Below, one piece after another: positions 15,630 through 18,761 of a stretch of 18,761 bases of DNA. The DNA comes from JBKBUF01 sp046290815. GTDB lineage: Bacteria; Bacteroidota; Bacteroidia; Cytophagales; Cytophagaceae. The notes below the pieces were generated by a model. That model ran no database searches. It was not told the origin of the DNA and worked only from the letters and a program-made list of their open reading frames with translations. Position numbers and translations under genes: made by a program. The DNA is taken from positions 1 to 18,761 of the forward strand of contig JBKBUF010000049.1 in assembly GCA_046290815.1 (NCBI GenBank), written 5' to 3'. The stretch's first letter is position 1; every line of letters starts with the position of its first letter.

Positions 15630-16412
15630 ATGAGTATACATTCTTTAGCTTATGTTCATCCGGAAGCAAAAATAGCTTCCAATGTTACAATTGAACCATT
15701 TACTACTGTCTCTAAAAATGTAGAGATCGGAGAAGGAACCTGGATAGGACCTAATGTGAGCATTATGGAGGGAGCACGCATAGGAAAAAATTGCAAAATT
15801 TTTCCTGGTGCAGTAATATCAGCTGTTCCGCAGGACCTGAAATTCAGAGGAGAGGAAACCACCGCAGAGATAGGTGACAATACCACAATCAGGGAATGTG
15901 TAACCATCAACAGAGGAACTGTAGATAAATATAAAACTGTAATCGGATCCAATTGTCTGATCATGGCTTATGTACACGTCGGCCACGATTGTATCATCGG
16001 AAACTATTGTATCATAGGAAATACTGTGCAATTGGCTGGCCATGTTCAGGTAGATAATTATGCCATTTTCGGCGGGTCATGTGCAGTACAGCAATTTTCT
16101 AAAGTCGGAGCCCACTCCTATATCGGTGGCGGGTCGCTGGTCAGAAAAGATGTACCTCCTTATACCAAGGCTGCAAGAGAGCCTCTAAGCTACTGCGGGA
16201 TTAACTCTGTAGGATTGAGACGTAGAGGTTTCAGCAACGAAAAGATAAATGAAATCCAGGAAATTTACAGAACTATCTACCTTCGGGGATTTAATAACTC
16301 CAAGGCTTTAGACCTGATAGAACTTAACTATCCTCCATCCAAAGAAAAGGATGAGATTCTTAATTTTATCAGAAAATCTGACAGAGGAATTATGAAGGGA
16401 TACAACCAATAA
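15630..16412 (+). CDS. lpxA: UDP-N-acetylglucosamine O-acyltransferase
   Basis: A 260-residue enzyme (262 in E. coli) that attaches the first 3-hydroxyacyl chain to UDP-GlcNAc. The left-handed beta-helix of hexapeptide repeats spans about 1-190. IMAYVHVGH119DCIIG carries the catalytic His, equivalent to E. coli His125. A C-terminal helical domain follows, with GLRRRGFSNEKINEI typical of the family. I chose the ATG at 15630, which has AAGGA five bases upstream and lies 7 bases after the lpxC-fabZ stop. An ATG at 15564 in this frame would overlap FabZ and add 22 residues not found in LpxA. Confidence 0.97.
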   Translation: MSIHSLAYVHPEAKIASNVTIEPFTTVSKNVEIGEGTWIGPNVSIMEGARIGKNCKIFPGAVISAVPQDLKFRGEETTAEIGDNTTIRECVTINRGTVDKYKTVIGSNCLIMAYVHVGHDCIIGNYCIIGNTVQLAGHVQVDNYAIFGGSCAVQQFSKVGAHSYIGGGSLVRKDVPPYTKAAREPLSYCGINSVGLRRRGFSNEKINEIQEIYRTIYLRGFNNSKALDLIELNYPPSKEKDEILNFIRKSDRGIMKGYNQ

Positions 16413-16432
16413 TAAATCCCTTCCTGCCGGAG

Positions 16433-17056
16433 ATGGAAATCATTACAGATAAACTCGGTAAAAGATTTAACAGAAACTGGCTATTCAAAAATGTTTCTCT
16501 GAAATTCAGCTCAGGTAATTCTTATGCTATTACCGGGTACAACGGATCCGGTAAATCTACCTTCCTTAAAATTCTTTCCGGTATGATACCTTCTTCTTCA
16601 GGAAGGATTAACTATCTCCAGAATGATAAAGCTATAGATCCGGACCAGTTTTATCGTTATATTTCTTATCTGGCCCCTTATCAGGAACTAATCGAGGAAT
16701 TTACCCTCACTGAATTCCTGAATTTCCACTTCTCCTTTAAGCAAATAACCCCCGGGATTTCCATTAATGAAATTATATCAAGGTTAAAACTCCAAAAATC
16801 TGCCGAAAAGGAGATTCAACATTTTTCTTCAGGGATGAAACAAAGGGTGAAACTTGCAACTATCTTTTTTTCCAACACCCCTGTTATCTTTCTTGATGAG
16901 CCAACAATGAACCTTGATTCAGAAGGAATAGCATGGTATAAATCTGAGATAGAAAACCTGCCATCCGACAGACTTATTTTAATATCATCTAACCAGAAAT
17001 ATGAATATGACTTCTGTCAAAATATCATAAACATTACAGATTACCACCTGTTGTAA
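16433..17056 (+). CDS. Stand-alone ABC transporter ATP-binding protein
   Basis: A 207-residue ATPase subunit, short but complete. Walker A is GYNGSGKST (35-43), the Q-loop Gln is near 84 (APYQEL), and the signature is degenerate (HFSSGMKQR, 130-138). Walker B is VIFLDEP (151-157) with Glu156. The H-loop position holds Asn187 (ISSNQ) rather than His. Sequence style is near the CcmA-like/Bacteroidota lone ATPases. It follows lpxA by 20 bases and precedes a small membrane protein by 21, so a role in envelope lipid export is suggested by position only. No permease of normal size is in the window, so its partner is unknown. Confidence 0.85.
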   Translation: MEIITDKLGKRFNRNWLFKNVSLKFSSGNSYAITGYNGSGKSTFLKILSGMIPSSSGRINYLQNDKAIDPDQFYRYISYLAPYQELIEEFTLTEFLNFHFSFKQITPGISINEIISRLKLQKSAEKEIQHFSSGMKQRVKLATIFFSNTPVIFLDEPTMNLDSEGIAWYKSEIENLPSDRLILISSNQKYEYDFCQNIINITDYHLL

Positions 17057-17077
17057 AAATAAGCATTGACTTATTTT

Positions 17078-17470
17078 ATGACAGAAGAACAAATAACCAC
17101 ATACCGAAGAACTAAAAAATGGCTAAACGTTTTTATTCTGATCCTGTTCAGCAAATTACTTATGCTCGTCCTTTTGGTGGTAAGTCCAACCTATAAAATA
17201 GAATTCTGGAACAGTATACTTGCATATATTATCCCATCAATATTACTAAGTGCAATCATTATTTATCAAATAGCCGCAAGTATTTTAAAAAAGAACAGCG
17301 AATTAAACAGTGCAAGGTTACTTTTTATTAAATGGGGGCTTTTCTCCTTCTCTTACTTCATTTGCACATTTTCTTACCTTATCACCTCCAATATTTTATT
17401 TTTCTTTGTTGCAACGGTGGTTATGCTAAGCTTTTGTTTCAGATACAAAGATGTTGAAAAGCTTAGCTGA
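17078..17470 (+). CDS. Small four-helix membrane protein of unknown function
   Basis: A 130-residue protein. Residues 1-15 are polar and basic (TTYRRTKKW), followed by predicted helices at about 16-37, 46-68, 82-101 and 103-121 and a charged tail KDVEKLS. I recognise no family. I chose the ATG at 17078 over an in-frame TTG at 17066. It follows the ABC ATPase by 21 bases, so it could be a membrane partner for it, but it lacks the size and coupling-helix signature of a known ABC permease. Confidence 0.7.
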   Translation: MTEEQITTYRRTKKWLNVFILILFSKLLMLVLLVVSPTYKIEFWNSILAYIIPSILLSAIIIYQIAASILKKNSELNSARLLFIKWGLFSFSYFICTFSYLITSNILFFFVATVVMLSFCFRYKDVEKLS

Positions 17471-17701
17471 AGTGTTTTTATTAAAATAATACCTTCCCTA
17501 ATATTAAAAGGAAATATTTCAAAGTATTAAAAAAACAACGCCTTGATCCACAGTCCATTTAAGTTACACCAATGCGTGATTTTCAGAGCAAAATTTTGAT
17601 TTAAAACCAATAAATCTAATATAAAACCACTAGAAATCAGTTACCCAAGCCATAACTGTATAATAAATTAGGTAGAAACCAAATTTTAACACCTATCTAT
17701 T
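17471..17701 (+). other. Intergenic region before the propeller-like gene
   Basis: A 231-base AT-rich gap with no open frame of note. It contains two short palindromes, GAAATATTTC and CAAAATTTTG, neither followed by a T-run. I see no convincing terminator for the lpx operon and no exact TAnnTTTG for the next gene. Confidence 0.6.
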
Positions 17702-18761
17702 ATGCAAACTATCTTAAATATCAACCAAAAACTGTTTTTGGAGATTTATAATCCGATTTTAAGGATCTACAGATTTTGCATGGCCTTAATTTGCATTTAT
17801 TTAATTTCTGTAAATCAGATTCACGGCCAAGGGCAGGCAAATGTATGGTATTTTGGAGAAGGGGCAGGTCTGAACTTTAATACTAATCCCCCTACACAAC
17901 TAGAGAATGGTAATACCGGCCTAATAGCTTTAACCGGTGAAGGTGTCGGTTCAATTGCTGATGCAAATGGAAATTTGTTGTTTTATACCAACGGTGCAAC
18001 AATTTTTGACAGGAATCATAATATAATGCCGAATGGAACCGGGTTGAATGGGACAGGAACAACTACCCAAACTGGTCTTATAGTGCCAATACCCGGAAGC
18101 AGCACTCAATATTATGTTATTTCAACCACAAGCGGAGGTACCAGTCCGGTTAAATATGTGATAGTCGATATGACGCTAAATGGTGGGAATGGTGATGTAG
18201 TAATAGCTTCTAAAGCTGGCACAAATGGTACTACTTTGCTCGCTGATGCTTCAGAAGCTGCTGTGGCTATTCCACATAACAATGAGGTAGACTATTGGAT
18301 TGTTTTTCATCAAAAAGCTTCTGATGTTTATAACGTTTTTCTGGCAACCGCATCAGGTATAAGTTTTTCTGCAAACTATAGTGCTGGATGGGCACAATCA
18401 GGGGCTCAACAGGTTATTTTAATGAAAACAAATAGTTGTTTTGATAAAATTGCAACATCATTTTACAACTTCGGAAGAGTGGACATTGTAAGCTTCGACA
18501 ACACAACTGGAGCAGTAACAAATGCAGGCCTTATACAGCTTTCAGGAACAGGCGCAGGCAATGCTTTTAATAATGTAGAGGTATATGGTATTGAATTTTC
18601 ACCTAACGGAAGATTTCTTTATGTATCAGAAGGTGGTTTAAATGGAAGAGATGACCTCCATCAATTTGACCTACAAGCAGGAAGCACTGCAGCAATCATA
18701 GCTTCAAGAAGAACACACCTAGGTGGAACCACGTCAAGGGCAGGTCAATTGCAATTAGGTC
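17702..18761 (+). CDS. Secreted beta-propeller-like protein, 3' end missing
   Basis: An open frame of 353 codons that runs off the right edge. Residues about 1-44 are a long signal sequence with basic residues before the core (RIYRF) and a cut near IHGQ. The mature protein begins NVWYFGEGAGLNFN, a motif repeated at the start of many large secreted Bacteroidota proteins. ADANGNLLFYTNGATIFDRNHNIMPNG and FSPNGRFLYVSEGG are typical of YVTN/WD40-like propeller blades. Full-length relatives often end in a gliding-motility or T9SS sorting domain, which would lie outside this window. An in-frame ATG at residue 27 is a possible alternative start. It is probably a surface adhesin or extracellular protein of unknown ligand. 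Confidence 0.8.
   Translation, partial: MQTILNINQKLFLEIYNPILRIYRFCMALICIYLISVNQIHGQGQANVWYFGEGAGLNFNTNPPTQLENGNTGLIALTGEGVGSIADANGNLLFYTNGATIFDRNHNIMPNGTGLNGTGTTTQTGLIVPIPGSSTQYYVISTTSGGTSPVKYVIVDMTLNGGNGDVVIASKAGTNGTTLLADASEAAVAIPHNNEVDYWIVFHQKASDVYNVFLATASGISFSANYSAGWAQSGAQQVILMKTNSCFDKIATSFYNFGRVDIVSFDNTTGAVTNAGLIQLSGTGAGNAFNNVEVYGIEFSPNGRFLYVSEGGLNGRDDLHQFDLQAGSTAAIIASRRTHLGGTTSRAGQLQLG

Overview
The window looks like a piece of a Bacteroidota chromosome, probably order Cytophagales. It is AT-rich and several genes are preceded by the Bacteroidota -7 element TAnnTTTG. LpxC is fused to FabZ, a typical Bacteroidota arrangement. Several exported proteins end their signal peptides at an Ala/Gly-Gln site, and the right edge holds the start of a secreted propeller-like protein of a kind common in gliding or T9SS-bearing Bacteroidota. 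I see no insertion sequence, prophage, tRNA, rRNA or CRISPR array.

Left part (1-3083). A minus-strand pair consists of a HEPN-like protein (106-621) and a gene that runs off the left edge. It is separated by a heptanucleotide tandem repeat (661-764) from a plus-strand Crp/Fnr-family regulator (807-1388). Between the regulator and the next gene, a YceI-family protein (1510-2109), lie two FNR-like boxes and a -7 element, so the regulator probably controls yceI. A strong terminator follows, then a four-helix membrane protein (2325-3026) and a bidirectional terminator.

Middle left (3121-5776). Three minus-strand genes form a likely operon: S4-domain RNA-binding protein, SRPBCC/AHSA1 protein and an OprO/OprP-type porin. 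A single outer-membrane beta-barrel gene follows on the plus strand and meets the next operon tail to tail with only 3 bases between stop codons.

Carbohydrate locus (5780-13029). A tight minus-strand operon encodes an MFS sugar porter, a GH43 beta-xylosidase-like enzyme and two tandem GH26-like exported enzymes. Diverging from it across a 221-base control region is an SGLT-type sodium:sugar symporter. The exported GH26-like enzymes would cut a polysaccharide, the symporters would import sugars, and the GH43 enzyme, which has no signal peptide, would finish oligosaccharides in the cell. The GH26-like active sites lack the His that precedes the acid/base Glu in beta-mannanases. Together with a GH43 beta-xylosidase this makes a xylan, perhaps beta-1,3-xylan, the best guess for the substrate. 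No SusC/SusD pair is visible.

Right part (13147-18761). The lipid A operon lpxD, lpxC-fabZ, lpxA starts from a TATATTTG element and continues into a lone ABC ATPase and a small four-helix membrane protein. After a 231-base gap the secreted propeller-like gene begins and runs off the right edge.

The most unusual features are the regulator/box/promoter set before yceI, the heptamer array in a divergent promoter region, and the two GH26-like paralogues in a cluster without SusCD. I did not find a clearly new biological system.
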